From Flavobacteriales bacterium (lineage in GTDB: Bacteria; Bacteroidota; Bacteroidia; Flavobacteriales_F; PHOS-HE28), in the NCBI GenBank assembly GCA_016713875.1, contig JADJOI010000003.1, positions 2,046,001 to 2,110,000 on the forward strand: DNA of 64,000 nt. The letters are read 5' to 3'. How positions within the stretch are numbered: the first letter of the stretch is position 1; the number at the start of each line of letters is the position of its first letter. The position numbers and the translations under genes were made by a program. The notes below the pieces were generated by a model that saw nothing but the letters and a program-made list of their open reading frames with translations, ran no database searches and had not been told where the DNA came from. Shown here one piece after another: positions 27,563 to 36,772 of the stretch.

Positions 27563-29335
27563 ATGAAACGAGCCCTACCCTTGCTTCTGCTCGGACTGCC
27601 TACGTTGGCCGCAGCTCAGCAGCGCTACATCGACGAGGTGTTCACCGACGGCCAGGTGGTCCTCACACCGAACGTGCCCTTCGGCACCAACATCGATTTC
27701 CTCACCAGCAACCTGGCCAGCCCGAACGTGCCTTCGGAGGTCACGCAGTTGCAAACCCTGGTGAGCACCCAGCAGCCCATTCCGACGCCCTTCTTCGACC
27801 CCCTGGACGGTAGCACGGCCGTGAAAGTGCGTACGCTGCGGATGGACATCTACGAACCCGACCAGAACGTGGATGCCGTGACCGAGCGACCGCTGGTGCT
27901 CTACATCCACACCGGCAACGCGCTGCCTCCCCCGCAGAACGGCAGCCCGGTGGGTACGCGCACGGACAGCTGCGCTGTGGAGGTGTGCAAGCGCATGGCG
28001 CGCCGCGGTTACGTGGCCGTGAGCATGAGCTACCGCCTGGGCTGGAACCCCCTGGCCGCCACCGAGGAGGAGCGTCGCGGGCAGTTGCTCAACGCCATCT
28101 ACCGGGCGATCCACGACGTGCGCCAGTGCGTGCGCACGCACAAGGAAGAAGCGGCCGGCGCGAACACCTACGGCATCGATGCCGACAAGATCATCGTCCT
28201 CGGTGAGGGTACCGGTGGCTACATCGCGCTGGCGCACACCACGCTCGACAAGGGCAGCGAGCTGTTCGTGGAGAAGTTCCGGCCCGACCCCTTCAACCCG
28301 AACCTCAGCTATGTCGATACCAATGCGGTCGGCAACCTGGCCGGCCTGAACGGTCAGCTCACGCTCTATCGTCCGAACGGGTTCGATCACGAGACCCATT
28401 TCTGTGTGAACTTGGGCGGTGCGCTTGCCGACACCACTTGGGCGGAGGCCGGCGACGCGCCGATGGTGGCCTTCCACACCGTATTCGACCCCTTTGCACC
28501 CTTCACGTACGGTATCGTGATCGTGCCGACCACCGGCGGTCCGGTCGTGGACGTTCCGGGCAGCAACTTCTTCATCCCTTGGGTGAACGACCTGAGCAAC
28601 CAGGCCAGCTTCGCGAACCTGTCCAACGATCCGTTCACGACCCGTGCACGTTCGCTCTATGGCCAGACGATCGACGGGGTCACCATCTCCACAGGTGCCG
28701 AAGGGCTCTTCCCTGTCATCCGCCCACGGTGGACACCGCCGGCCGGTGATGAGGCCAGCCCCTGGCAGTGGTGGGACCCGAACAGCGCTGCCGCCACCGC
28801 GGTGATCCCTGGTCTGGGCATCACCACGCACCAGGCCAGTTTGGCCAGCAACCCCGACATGAGCGGCTCCAAAGGCCGGGCCTACCTGGATACGGTGATG
28901 GGCTACATGAACCCGCGCATCGTCTGCGCACTGCAGCTCGGCCCCTGCGCGTTGGGCACCCCGGATTGCCTCGGTGTCATCGATGGCCCTGACCAGCCGG
29001 GACAGCCGTGCGATGATGGCAATGCGAACACCATCAACGACGTTTGGACCGCGAATTGCGACTGCGTCGGTCAACCGGTCGGCATCTCGGAACCTGCCGC
29101 AGCGGCCGCGCTCATCATCGCCCCCAACCCGGCCACCGATGCCGTGCGCATCAGCAGCCCTGCGGGAAAGCTCCTGAGCTACACGCTGCATACCCCGGAC
29201 GGGCGCCTCGTGCGGAACACCACCGTGAACGCCGATGTCATCGTGTTGGAGCGTGGTGAGCTCGATGGAGGTGCCTATTTCCTCACGCTTGAATTCGCCG
29301 ATGGTCGCGCCGTGCGCCGCATCGCGTTCAACTGA
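27563..29335 (+). CDS. Secreted alpha/beta-hydrolase-like protein with T9SS sorting domain
   Basis: 590 aa with a signal peptide (MKRALPLLLLGLPTLAAAQ). Residues about 85-330 resemble an esterase fold: RPLVLYIHTG for the oxyanion strand, ARRGYVAVSMSYRLGWNP, then AIYRAIHDVRQCVR and the elbow IIVLGEGTGGYIALAHTT. At the nucleophile position (G-E-G-T217-G) there is Thr, not Ser. A linker (LGVIDGPDQPGQPCDDGN...) leads to a type A T9SS C-terminal domain (IIAPNPATDAVRISSPAGKLL...IAFN). It would be exported across the outer membrane. Whether it is an active enzyme is unclear because of the substitution. A UUCG-loop terminator follows. Confidence 0.82.
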   Translation: MKRALPLLLLGLPTLAAAQQRYIDEVFTDGQVVLTPNVPFGTNIDFLTSNLASPNVPSEVTQLQTLVSTQQPIPTPFFDPLDGSTAVKVRTLRMDIYEPDQNVDAVTERPLVLYIHTGNALPPPQNGSPVGTRTDSCAVEVCKRMARRGYVAVSMSYRLGWNPLAATEEERRGQLLNAIYRAIHDVRQCVRTHKEEAAGANTYGIDADKIIVLGEGTGGYIALAHTTLDKGSELFVEKFRPDPFNPNLSYVDTNAVGNLAGLNGQLTLYRPNGFDHETHFCVNLGGALADTTWAEAGDAPMVAFHTVFDPFAPFTYGIVIVPTTGGPVVDVPGSNFFIPWVNDLSNQASFANLSNDPFTTRARSLYGQTIDGVTISTGAEGLFPVIRPRWTPPAGDEASPWQWWDPNSAAATAVIPGLGITTHQASLASNPDMSGSKGRAYLDTVMGYMNPRIVCALQLGPCALGTPDCLGVIDGPDQPGQPCDDGNANTINDVWTANCDCVGQPVGISEPAAAAALIIAPNPATDAVRISSPAGKLLSYTLHTPDGRLVRNTTVNADVIVLERGELDGGAYFLTLEFADGRAVRRIAFN

Positions 29336-29357
29336 TCCATCATCCTTCACCCTCGCA

Positions 29358-29386
29358 AAGGGCCGTCCTTCGGGGCGGCCCTTCTT
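29358..29386 (+). terminator. Intrinsic terminator with UUCG tetraloop after the T9SS hydrolase
   Basis: 11-bp GC-rich stem (29358-29368 with 29373-29383, one G-T pair) capped by TTCG, followed by a weak pyrimidine tract. Confidence 0.65.
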
Positions 29387-29443
29387 CGTTCCTGCCCGTG
29401 CGCTCGATCAGGTCCGACCTCATCCCCCACCTTTGTCACTGCC

Positions 29444-30250
29444 ATGGAGAAGATCACCGAAAGCCCTTCGCCGTACAGCGACCTCGAGCGTATGGGCACC
29501 ACCGAGCTGCTCGGCCACATCAATGCGGAGGACCGCCTCGTGCCCGAGGCCGTGGGACGTGTGCTGCCGGAGATCGCGAAGCTGGTGGAGGCCATTGCCG
29601 AACGCATGCGGCGTGGGGGACGCCTCTTCTACCTCGGAGCAGGCACCAGCGGGCGGCTCGGTATCGTGGACGCCAGCGAGTGCCCGCCCACCTTCGGGGT
29701 GCCGCATGGCCTCGTCGTTGGGCTCATCGCCGGTGGCGATCGCGCGATCCGCAAGGCCGTGGAGTTCGCCGAGGACGATCGAGAGCAGGGATGGAAGGAC
29801 CTCGAGGAACACGCCATTGGTCCGGATGATGCCGTGGTGGGCGTCGCCGCCAGCGGCGGCACGCCCTACGTGGTGGGTGCCTTGGAGGCCTGCCGGCGGC
29901 ACGGAATTCTCACCGCGTGCATCACCTGTAATCCAGGCGCTCCGGTCACCACCGTCAGTGACCATCCGATCGTGGTGGTGGTGGGGCCCGAGTTCGTCAC
30001 CGGCAGCACGCGGATGAAGAGCGGCACTGCGCAGAAGCTCGTGCTGAACATGATCAGCACCGCCGTCATGATCCGCCTTGGACGGGTGAAGGGCAACCGC
30101 ATGGTGGACATGCAGCTCAGCAACGTGAAGCTCATCGACCGCGGCACGCGCCTGGTGATGGAAGGCCTGAATATCGGCTACGATGAGGCCAACGCCCTGC
30201 TCAAGCAGCATGGCAGCGTGCGCCGCGCGATCGACTCCGGTCGCACTTAG
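29444..30250 (+). CDS. murQ: N-acetylmuramic acid 6-phosphate etherase
   Basis: Cleaves the D-lactyl ether of MurNAc-6-P to give GlcNAc-6-P, in recycling of cell wall sugars. 268 aa, a SIS-domain protein. Family motifs are present: ESPSPYSDLERMGTTELLGHINAEDRLVPEAV at the N-terminus, FYLGAGTSGRLGIVDASECPPTFG with the catalytic Glu region, VVGVAASGGTPYVVGAL, VTGSTRMKSGTAQKLVLNMISTA and the C-terminal MVDMQLSNVKL. It is convergent with the MFS transporter gene, with stops 3 bp apart. Confidence 0.95.
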   Translation: MEKITESPSPYSDLERMGTTELLGHINAEDRLVPEAVGRVLPEIAKLVEAIAERMRRGGRLFYLGAGTSGRLGIVDASECPPTFGVPHGLVVGLIAGGDRAIRKAVEFAEDDREQGWKDLEEHAIGPDDAVVGVAASGGTPYVVGALEACRRHGILTACITCNPGAPVTTVSDHPIVVVVGPEFVTGSTRMKSGTAQKLVLNMISTAVMIRLGRVKGNRMVDMQLSNVKLIDRGTRLVMEGLNIGYDEANALLKQHGSVRRAIDSGRT

Positions 30251-30252
30251 CG

Positions 30253-31554
30253 CTACTCTTCCACGAAATCCATGTCCGTGTGGAACGTCTCACGCAGGTG
30301 GAACGTGGCCCAAAGCGCAGCTCCGATGCACACTAGCCCGACCACGAGCGCACCGGTGAGATTGCCCAGAGGGACCGCTAGGAACTTGAAGGCGTTGGTC
30401 ACGGGCAGCACCGCGCCGCGCACGAAGTTGGGCGTGGTGGTGGCCACCGTGCTGCGGATGTTGGTACCGAACTGTTCGCTGGCCACGGTAACGAAGATCA
30501 CCCAGTACCCCGTGGCCATGCCCAGGGCCAGGCAGAGCCAGTTATAGTTCGCGATGCTGGCCCCGCGCATGCCGAAAAGAAAGATGAGCGTAAGGGCAAG
30601 GTTCGCGAAGAGATAGAGCACGATCACCTTCCTTCGGCTGCGCAGCAACTGGCTCAACAGCCCGCTCAGCAGGTCACCGATGCTCAGGCCGATATACGCG
30701 TACTTGATCGCCTGTCCGTTGATCCGCTTCAGTCCCTCGGCGTCCAGCGCACTGGTATTGATGCCCAGCTCAGGCACGAAGACGTCCTGGCTGAGGCTGA
30801 CGAGCACCCCGATGACGAACCAGACGGGCACGCCGATGAGGATGCACCCGACGTAGCGCAGGAAGCGGCCGCGGTCGTTGAACAGCATGCGCAGGTCGCC
30901 CTTGCGCACCGACTTGCCACGGACTTCCTGGAAAAGTCCGCTCTCGAAGGTGCCGACACGCATCACCAGCAGCACCGATCCCATCAGGCCGCCTACGAGG
31001 TAGGTGATCTGCCAGCTCATCAGCTCACGGCCGGTCATCGACGACCAGATCCGTCCGAACCAGGCGCCTTGGTCGGCCACCTCCGCGGCGAACACGGCCC
31101 CCAGTGCGCCGAAGGTCACCACGATGAGCGTACCGTAGCCGCGTTTGTCCCGCGGCATGGTCTCGGTGATCAGCGTGATGCCCGCGCCCAATTCCCCGGC
31201 CAGCCCGACACCGGCGATGAAGCGCACGACGGCGTACATGGTCAGGTCGTAGGTGAAGGCGTTGGCGATGTTCGCGGCACTGTAAAGCAGGATGCTGCCG
31301 AAGAGCACGGTGATCCGGCCCTTGCGGTCGCCCCATACGCCCCAGAGGATGCCGCCCACCAACATGCCCAGCATCTGCCAGTTGAACAGGTCGATGCCCA
31401 CGTCCTTGATGCGCGGGTCCCCGGCGCCCAGGATGAACTCCAGGCTCTCCCGCTTCACCACGTTGAAGAGCACCAGGTCGTAGATGTCCACGAAGTAGCC
31501 CAGTGCGGCCACCACGACCAGCAGGAGCGAACGACCGGGGAAGATGTGCTTCAT
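30253..31554 (-). CDS. Major facilitator superfamily transporter
   Basis: 433 aa inner membrane protein with about 12 hydrophobic segments. The loop 2-3 motif is seen as GGILWGVWGDRKGRITVLFGS, and GVGLAGELGAGITLITETMPRDKRGYG resembles the sugar/metabolite porter subgroup. Short charged C-terminus (DMDFVEE). Substrate cannot be read from sequence. Its place next to murQ makes a cell-wall sugar or related solute possible but this is only proximity. The 165 bp between this gene and 31719 shows no gene. Confidence 0.85.
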   Translation of the reverse strand: MKHIFPGRSLLLVVVAALGYFVDIYDLVLFNVVKRESLEFILGAGDPRIKDVGIDLFNWQMLGMLVGGILWGVWGDRKGRITVLFGSILLYSAANIANAFTYDLTMYAVVRFIAGVGLAGELGAGITLITETMPRDKRGYGTLIVVTFGALGAVFAAEVADQGAWFGRIWSSMTGRELMSWQITYLVGGLMGSVLLVMRVGTFESGLFQEVRGKSVRKGDLRMLFNDRGRFLRYVGCILIGVPVWFVIGVLVSLSQDVFVPELGINTSALDAEGLKRINGQAIKYAYIGLSIGDLLSGLLSQLLRSRRKVIVLYLFANLALTLIFLFGMRGASIANYNWLCLALGMATGYWVIFVTVASEQFGTNIRSTVATTTPNFVRGAVLPVTNAFKFLAVPLGNLTGALVVGLVCIGAALWATFHLRETFHTDMDFVEE

Positions 31555-31719
31555 GCGCCGGGGCGAAGGAAAGGCGCCGCTGGCGGGTGGGCAAGTCGCG
31601 CACTAGCCCCTCTGCGGCAGGGACCTCGCACCGTCAGCACATGCTCGATGACGGGCTCGGGCCGCTATATGGTACGCCCGACCCTGAGATGGTCGGTGCG
31701 GTCCGCGTGATGAGCAGGC

Positions 31720-33372
31720 CTACTGCGCGGGCCGCTCGGCTGGCATGTGGTCCATGAACACCCCTTCCGCCACTTTGAACTTGCCCGCGTTCTTGCCGCC
31801 TGCTGGCACCTTCCGACCCACCGGGGTGACCTTGTCCGGATCATATCCATAGACCTGTTGGTCGCTGGGCCAGTAAAAGATCGTCGCGGGGTCGGGTTGG
31901 TTGGCGGCGCGGGCCCGTTCCGGCTCGTGCTCCTTCTTCAGCCAAGCCGGGCCGGGCGCCTGGGGGAAGCGGCCCTCACCGAACCCGGTCTTCGGCTTCA
32001 CCACGATCTGGTAGTCCAGCGTACCGCTATGTGTGCCACCGTTCAGTTCCACCAGGTCGAAGCCCGTGGCCGTGCGGTTCATCTGGGCCACACCATTGAA
32101 CGCGGGCATGTCCACCGGTGTGCAGAAGACGCGGACCGGATACTCCGATGTCACCATGATGATGTCCGCCAGGATGGGATCCAGGTCCACATGCGCCTGG
32201 CCGTTCACGAGCTGCACCGTGCCGTAGTCCTGGTACCAGTACTCGGGCGACTCCGGGCAGGTGAGCATGATGCGGCCATGGTCCGCCGTGGGGATGATCT
32301 CGCTGACGGCCGCCGTACCGGTGATCTTGCGCGCGATGCCGCCCGCCGTGGTGCCGACCCAGGCGAAGGCCTGAGAGACACCCGCATAGTTGAACGACTC
32401 GAAATAACCGCCCGCCCGCGTGGTGGTGTTGGTGAAGGCCGAACCATCCACACCGATGGCATCCTGGTTCTGTGCATCGGCCGTGGCGGCCGAGCCGATG
32501 GTGAAACCGGGGTTGCCCGCCGTGGTCCCGCGACCGCTGTAAGACCGCAGGGCCACGTGATCCCCCCCCAGGACGGCGCTCGTCACGTTCAACTGGCTGT
32601 AGGTGCCGGGTGGGTTGAACGTGGCTGTGTTGTTCTGCACATAATTGTACTGGGCGATCCACACGTCGCTGAAGTTGATGTTCGCCGCGACCGTGGCAGC
32701 ACCGGTGCTCTGGGTATATGCGGAGGTATAACCGGCCGTGGGGTTGTTGGCATAGAGACCGGCACCTTGAACGTTCTGTATGGGATTCCCGAACGCGATG
32801 TTCGTTTCGCGGCCGAGCCAGCCGCCCACGTTATTGCTGTGGCCGTAGATCGCATCGGCCGATGCACCACTGTTCACCTCGAGCGGGGCCACCGGCGCCA
32901 CCGTGCCCCAGCCGATGCGGCCCGTAGCGCCCATGGTGCGGAACCGCTCCACGTTGTTCGTGCGCACCACCAGGTCCTGGTTGTCCGTGGTGCCCAGGAA
33001 ATTGGTCACCGGGGTGGTGCCGGCATTCCCCACAAGGGCCCAATCATCACCGGTCTGTCCGAACCGGACCCAGCTGGCGCCTCCCCAGAAATAGAACCCC
33101 GGGGTGACGTTGTTGGGCGCAACACCGGCCGTGGCCGTGTTGTACACCAGGAGCGAGGTCGCCGGCGCCACCACCGGGGCCGCCACGTTCGTCGCGGTCA
33201 GCGCAAGGCGGGGAACGAGCAGGCCCTTCTTGTCGTTCACGGGGTGCGCCGCGGCATCAAGGTCCAGCAGAGCGCTGGCGTTCGGAGCCGCCCCGCTCGC
33301 GTTGATGGCGACGTTCTGAGCAGAGACCTGAAGGGCGATGAGGCCCGGAAGGAGGAACGCTACATGCCGCAT
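31720..33372 (-). CDS. Large secreted surface protein, phage-tail-fibre-like organisation
   Basis: 550 aa with a signal peptide (MRHVAFLLPGLIALQVSAQ). The N-terminal third (NVAINASGAAPNASALLDLDA...KKGLLVPRLALT, then GFYFWGGASWVRFGQ) is the repeat-like opening seen in many Bacteroidota proteins of tail-fibre type. The middle is Ala/Gly/Asn/Thr-rich and beta-prone. The C-terminal part (DYQIVVKPKTGFGEGRFPQ...) is charged and lacks a clear T9SS domain. The Met at 33372 was chosen for the signal peptide; a TAACTTTC box lies 48 bp upstream. Function unknown; adhesion or surface display is a guess. Confidence 0.7.
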   Translation of the reverse strand: MRHVAFLLPGLIALQVSAQNVAINASGAAPNASALLDLDAAAHPVNDKKGLLVPRLALTATNVAAPVVAPATSLLVYNTATAGVAPNNVTPGFYFWGGASWVRFGQTGDDWALVGNAGTTPVTNFLGTTDNQDLVVRTNNVERFRTMGATGRIGWGTVAPVAPLEVNSGASADAIYGHSNNVGGWLGRETNIAFGNPIQNVQGAGLYANNPTAGYTSAYTQSTGAATVAANINFSDVWIAQYNYVQNNTATFNPPGTYSQLNVTSAVLGGDHVALRSYSGRGTTAGNPGFTIGSAATADAQNQDAIGVDGSAFTNTTTRAGGYFESFNYAGVSQAFAWVGTTAGGIARKITGTAAVSEIIPTADHGRIMLTCPESPEYWYQDYGTVQLVNGQAHVDLDPILADIIMVTSEYPVRVFCTPVDMPAFNGVAQMNRTATGFDLVELNGGTHSGTLDYQIVVKPKTGFGEGRFPQAPGPAWLKKEHEPERARAANQPDPATIFYWPSDQQVYGYDPDKVTPVGRKVPAGGKNAGKFKVAEGVFMDHMPAERPAQ

Positions 33373-33457
33373 GGCGAAGGTCTTTTTCGTTAGACGAGCC
33401 ACCGCACCACGTGGTGGCCTACGAAAGTTAGCCGATCTTTCGACATCGTTGGCGACC

Positions 33458-34846
33458 ATGGCCCAGAACCTGCTCAACGCCCTCCGGAACGTACTGCCCT
33501 CCGATGCCGTGTTCGCGGAGGAGGAGCACCGCCAGGCCTACGGCCACGATGAGACCGAGGACCTGAACCACCCGCCGGACGTGGTGGTGCGGCCACGGAC
33601 CACCGAGGAGGTGGCGGCCGTGCTGCGGATCTGCACGGCCCTCAACGTGCCGGTGACCCCGATCGGGGGGCGTACGGGGCTGAGCGGTGGCGCGCTTTGC
33701 GTGCAGGGGGGCGTGGGCCTGGCGCTCGACCGCATGGACCGCATCGTGTCGATCGACGAGGGCAATCTGCAGGTGACCGTGGAGCCGGGGGTGATCACCC
33801 AGGTGCTGCAGGAAGCCGTGGCCGCCAAGGGGCTCTACTATCCGCCCGACCCCAGCAGCCGCGGCAGCTGCACCATCGGGGGCAACCTGGCGGAGAACGC
33901 CGGCGGACCAAGGGCGGTGAAGTATGGCGTAACCCGCGATTTCGTGCTGAACCTGGAGGTGGTGCTGGCCGACGGCACGGTGATGTGGACCGGCGCCAAC
34001 ACGCTGAAGAACGCCACCGGCTACGACCTCACCCGGCTCATCGTGGGCAGCGAGGGCACCCTGGCGGTGATCACCAAGGCGGTGCTGAAGCTCGTGCCCA
34101 TGCCGCGCGAGACCCGGCTCATGCTCGTGCCATTCGGCAGCGCCGAGGACGCCTGCACCGCGGTGAGCGCCACCTTCCGCGCAGGCGTCACCCCCAGCGC
34201 GCTGGAGTTCATCGAACGTGACGCCATCGCCTGGACGATGAAGCACACCGATGGCCTTCCCGCCCAGCTCTCCACTGCGCCCGGCGCCCACCTGCTGATC
34301 GAGGTGGACGGCGACCACGGCGAGGCCTTGATGCGCGATTGCGAGACCATCCTGGGCGTGATGGAGGCGCATGGATGCGGCGAGGTGCTGTTCGCGGAGA
34401 GCCCCTCGGAGAAGGCCGCCCTGTGGCACATGCGCCGCAGCGTCCCAGTCAGCGTAAAGGCCCACAGTGTGTACAAGGAGGAGGACACCGTCGTGCCCCG
34501 GTTCGCGCTGCCGCAGCTCCTGGCCGGCGTCAAGGCCATCGGCGCGCGCCATGGGTTCAGCAGTGTCTGCTACGGTCATGCCGGCGACGGCAACCTGCAC
34601 GTCAACATCATCAAGGGCGACCTCAACGACACCTTCTGGGAGCTGGAACTGCCCAAGGCCATCCGCGAGATCTTCGAGCTCACCGTCTCGTTGGGCGGCA
34701 CGCTCAGCGGCGAGCACGGCATCGGGCTCGTGCAGCGACCGTACATGGACATCGCGTTCAACACGGCGCAACTGGAGCTGATGCGCGGGCTGAAACGCCT
34801 GTTCGACCCCAAGGGGATCCTGAACCCGGGCAAGGTGCTGCCCTAG
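33458..34846 (+). CDS. glcD: FAD-binding oxidase of the GlcD / D-lactate dehydrogenase type
   Basis: 462 aa flavoprotein oxidising a 2-hydroxy acid such as glycolate or D-lactate. PCMH-type FAD domain: PDVVVRPRTTEEVAAVLRICTALNVPVTPIGGRTGLSGGAL, VTVEPGVITQVLQEAV, YYPPDPSSRGSCTIGGNLAENAGGPRAVKYGVTRDFVL. The C-terminal cap carries CYGHAGDGNLHVNI and the closing GTLSGEHGIGLVQRPYM...LFDPKGILNPGKVLP. It has no GlcE or GlcF neighbours, so it may be a stand-alone D-lactate dehydrogenase. Start at the Met before AQNLLNALRNVLP. Its end overlaps the stop of the convergent MORN gene by 4 bp. Confidence 0.9.
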   Translation: MAQNLLNALRNVLPSDAVFAEEEHRQAYGHDETEDLNHPPDVVVRPRTTEEVAAVLRICTALNVPVTPIGGRTGLSGGALCVQGGVGLALDRMDRIVSIDEGNLQVTVEPGVITQVLQEAVAAKGLYYPPDPSSRGSCTIGGNLAENAGGPRAVKYGVTRDFVLNLEVVLADGTVMWTGANTLKNATGYDLTRLIVGSEGTLAVITKAVLKLVPMPRETRLMLVPFGSAEDACTAVSATFRAGVTPSALEFIERDAIAWTMKHTDGLPAQLSTAPGAHLLIEVDGDHGEALMRDCETILGVMEAHGCGEVLFAESPSEKAALWHMRRSVPVSVKAHSVYKEEDTVVPRFALPQLLAGVKAIGARHGFSSVCYGHAGDGNLHVNIIKGDLNDTFWELELPKAIREIFELTVSLGGTLSGEHGIGLVQRPYMDIAFNTAQLELMRGLKRLFDPKGILNPGKVLP

Positions 34847-35535
34847 CGGGGAGGCCCTTCGTACACGAGCGCGCCGTGTACGAACACGCGCTCCAGGACA
34901 AGGCGGCCATCACGGTCCCAGTAGATCCAGCGACCGTCGAAGAGGTCCGCCACCAGCGGTCCTTGTTCGCTCTTCACCCCATTGCCGTAATAGCGCGTCC
35001 AGATGCCGCTGCGGTTCCCCCGATGGTACTGCCCCTCCAGCCGGGGCCCATTGTCCGCCGTGTCCGTACGGGTGAAGCGCAGATAGGGACCCTCGCGCAG
35101 ACCGTCGCGGTAGCCGACCTGTTCGTGCAAGGCGCCGTCCGGGAAGTGATCGGCATACGGGCCATGCATGCGACCGCGCCGGTACGTGACCCGCCGCAGC
35201 AGGATGCCGCCAGGTCCATAGGCCCGGCTCTCGCCATCGAGGAGGCCGTCGCGGTAGTTCACCACGGCCAGGGTATCCCCTGCATGGTCGAACGCGGCCC
35301 AGGGCCCGGTCTTCCGATCATGGTCGTACCGGCCGTGCTTGCGCACACGGCCTTCGGCATCGCGGATGCGGGCCACGCCATGCTTGGTGCCGTCCGCGAA
35401 GGACACCTCCGCAAGCGGCGCGGAGCGCAGGTCGGCGGTCCGAGCGTCACCCGCGGGCTCCGGAGATCCCGGACCACAGGCGCAGCACAGCATGCCGAGG
35501 AAGCACCGGACGATCCAGAAGCGCGGGGTGCACAT
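34843..35535 (-). CDS. Lipoprotein with MORN-type repeats
   Basis: 230 aa. The N-terminus MCTPRFWIVRCFLGMLCCACG has a lipobox-like Cys. The rest consists of repeated GxxxGxxxxYxxxG units (KHGRYDHDRKTGPWAAFDH, LLDGESRAYGPGGILLRRVTYRRGRMHGPYADHFPDG, LREGPYLRF, GIWTRYYGNGVKSEQG), the MORN-variant pattern of YwqK-like proteins. It is probably a surface or periplasmic scaffold. A GACCTTTG box is 4 bp from the start codon. Confidence 0.75.
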   Translation of the reverse strand: MCTPRFWIVRCFLGMLCCACGPGSPEPAGDARTADLRSAPLAEVSFADGTKHGVARIRDAEGRVRKHGRYDHDRKTGPWAAFDHAGDTLAVVNYRDGLLDGESRAYGPGGILLRRVTYRRGRMHGPYADHFPDGALHEQVGYRDGLREGPYLRFTRTDTADNGPRLEGQYHRGNRSGIWTRYYGNGVKSEQGPLVADLFDGRWIYWDRDGRLVLERVFVHGALVYEGPPR

Positions 35536-35550
35536 CCCGCAAAGGTCGCT

Positions 35551-35715
35551 GGAACCTATCTCAACAATGCTTTTGGAAGCGAGCCGGAGGGATCTCGCGA
35601 TCCACCCGAGGCGCGAAACCCGCGCTTAGCTGGGCGCTATGCAAGGGTTGAGCAACGAAGGCTGGGCGCGCAGAGACCCCGGCGCAGCCCGAAGGGTATT
35701 CTTGAGATAGGTTCT
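35551..35715. repeat. 165-bp element with inverted ends (MITE-like)
   Basis: The left end GGAACCTATCTCAACAATGC and the right end, read on the minus strand, AGAACCTATCTCAAGAATAC match at 17 of 20 positions. The interior is GC-rich, non-coding and contains short internal inverted stretches. It fills the gap between the MORN and MerR genes. No transposase is encoded, so it would be non-autonomous. A clear target duplication is not seen. Confidence 0.6.
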
Positions 35716-35720
35716 AGGGA

Positions 35721-36671
35721 TCAGGCCGAGGGGGCGTCCAACCGGGCGAGCAGGTCGCGTACATGGCGGAACGCATGCACGCCGGCCGGCCATTCCACCT
35801 CTCCCACGCGCCCCACCTGCGAACCGCAGAACCAGATGGAGGTGCGGTCCATCGGCAGCAGGTTCGTCAGCCCTTTGGCGTACAACGGGAGCTGCTCGGC
35901 CGTCGGGAAGGCGGTGATGAAACTGATGTAGCGCAGCGGACCACCGGTGAGGGCTGCCAGTTGGGCCAGGTCGTCCATCGGCACGCTCTGCCCCAGGTAG
36001 ACGGTGGGCTTCCCGGACGCGCGCAGCAGGTAAAGCACGTAGAGCAGGCCCAGCTCGTGGATCTCGTTATCGGGGAGGTAGAGCACGGTGAGCGGCCCCT
36101 GGCCGATGGAGGGTGGCGGTAGTGCGTCCACCTCGGCACAGAGCTTCTGCCGCACCAGATTGCTCACGAAATGCTCGTGGCTCGGACAGATCGAATTGGT
36201 CTGCCACAGCATGCCGATGTGCTCCAGTAGAGGAAGGAAAAGCCGCTCCACCAGAGCCCGGAACCCTTCCTTGGCCCGGAAGCGTGCGCAGGTGCCATCG
36301 AAGAGGGCCTCATCAAAGGAGAGCATGGCCATCTTCAGGGTGTTGAGCGCACCGTCCAGGTCCTTCTGAACGGCGCTCATGTCGCGCACCAACTGCTCGC
36401 GCTCGATGAGGCTCAACTTGGCGATGCTGGAGATCTTCTTGCCATGCTGATTGAGGTAGGCGACGTTCAGCAGGGCTTTCAGTTCCTCCAGGCCGTAGGT
36501 GCGGATGTTGGTGTCCGTCCGTTCCGGACGGAGCAGGCCGTAGCGCTTCTCCCAGATGCGGATGGTGTGCGCCTTGACGCCGGAGAACTCCTCCAGGTCG
36601 CGGATCTGGAAACGCCACTGATAGGGGCTGGCGGACATGGGCGCGGGCGAAACTAGCTGTTCAGCGGGCAT
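35721..36671 (-). CDS. MerR-type regulator with cobalamin-binding domain (CarH/LitR-like)
   Basis: 316 aa transcription factor. Residues about 20-90 are a MerR winged helix (FQIRDLEEFSGVKAHTIRIWEKRYGLLRPERTDTNIRTYGLEELKALLNVAYLN). Next comes a helical cap with the W-x9-EH motif (W156, E166, H167 in LWQTNSICPSHEH) that shields adenosylcobalamin in CarH. The last part is a Rossmann-like B12 domain with E203-x-H205-x-x-G (EIHELG). Known CarH/LitR proteins repress carotenoid or photoprotection genes in the dark and let go in light. No such genes are in the window, so the target is unknown. Confidence 0.87.
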   Translation of the reverse strand: MPAEQLVSPAPMSASPYQWRFQIRDLEEFSGVKAHTIRIWEKRYGLLRPERTDTNIRTYGLEELKALLNVAYLNQHGKKISSIAKLSLIEREQLVRDMSAVQKDLDGALNTLKMAMLSFDEALFDGTCARFRAKEGFRALVERLFLPLLEHIGMLWQTNSICPSHEHFVSNLVRQKLCAEVDALPPPSIGQGPLTVLYLPDNEIHELGLLYVLYLLRASGKPTVYLGQSVPMDDLAQLAALTGGPLRYISFITAFPTAEQLPLYAKGLTNLLPMDRTSIWFCGSQVGRVGEVEWPAGVHAFRHVRDLLARLDAPSA

Positions 36672-36722
36672 GGCGGGATATTGAACAACACAACCGGGGC
36701 GAAGAGGTTCGGTCCGGGAACG

Positions 36723-36751
36723 AAAAAGCCCCTGCCGATCGGCAGGGGCTT
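36723..36751 (-). terminator. Intrinsic terminator for the DUF4397 protein gene
   Basis: Perfect 11-12 bp stem (AAGCCCCTGCCG with CGGCAGGGGCTT) immediately followed on the minus strand by T5. It lies 22 bp after the stop at 36773. Confidence 0.85.
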
Positions 36752-36772
36752 CCCGTTCTGGACCGGCGGGGT

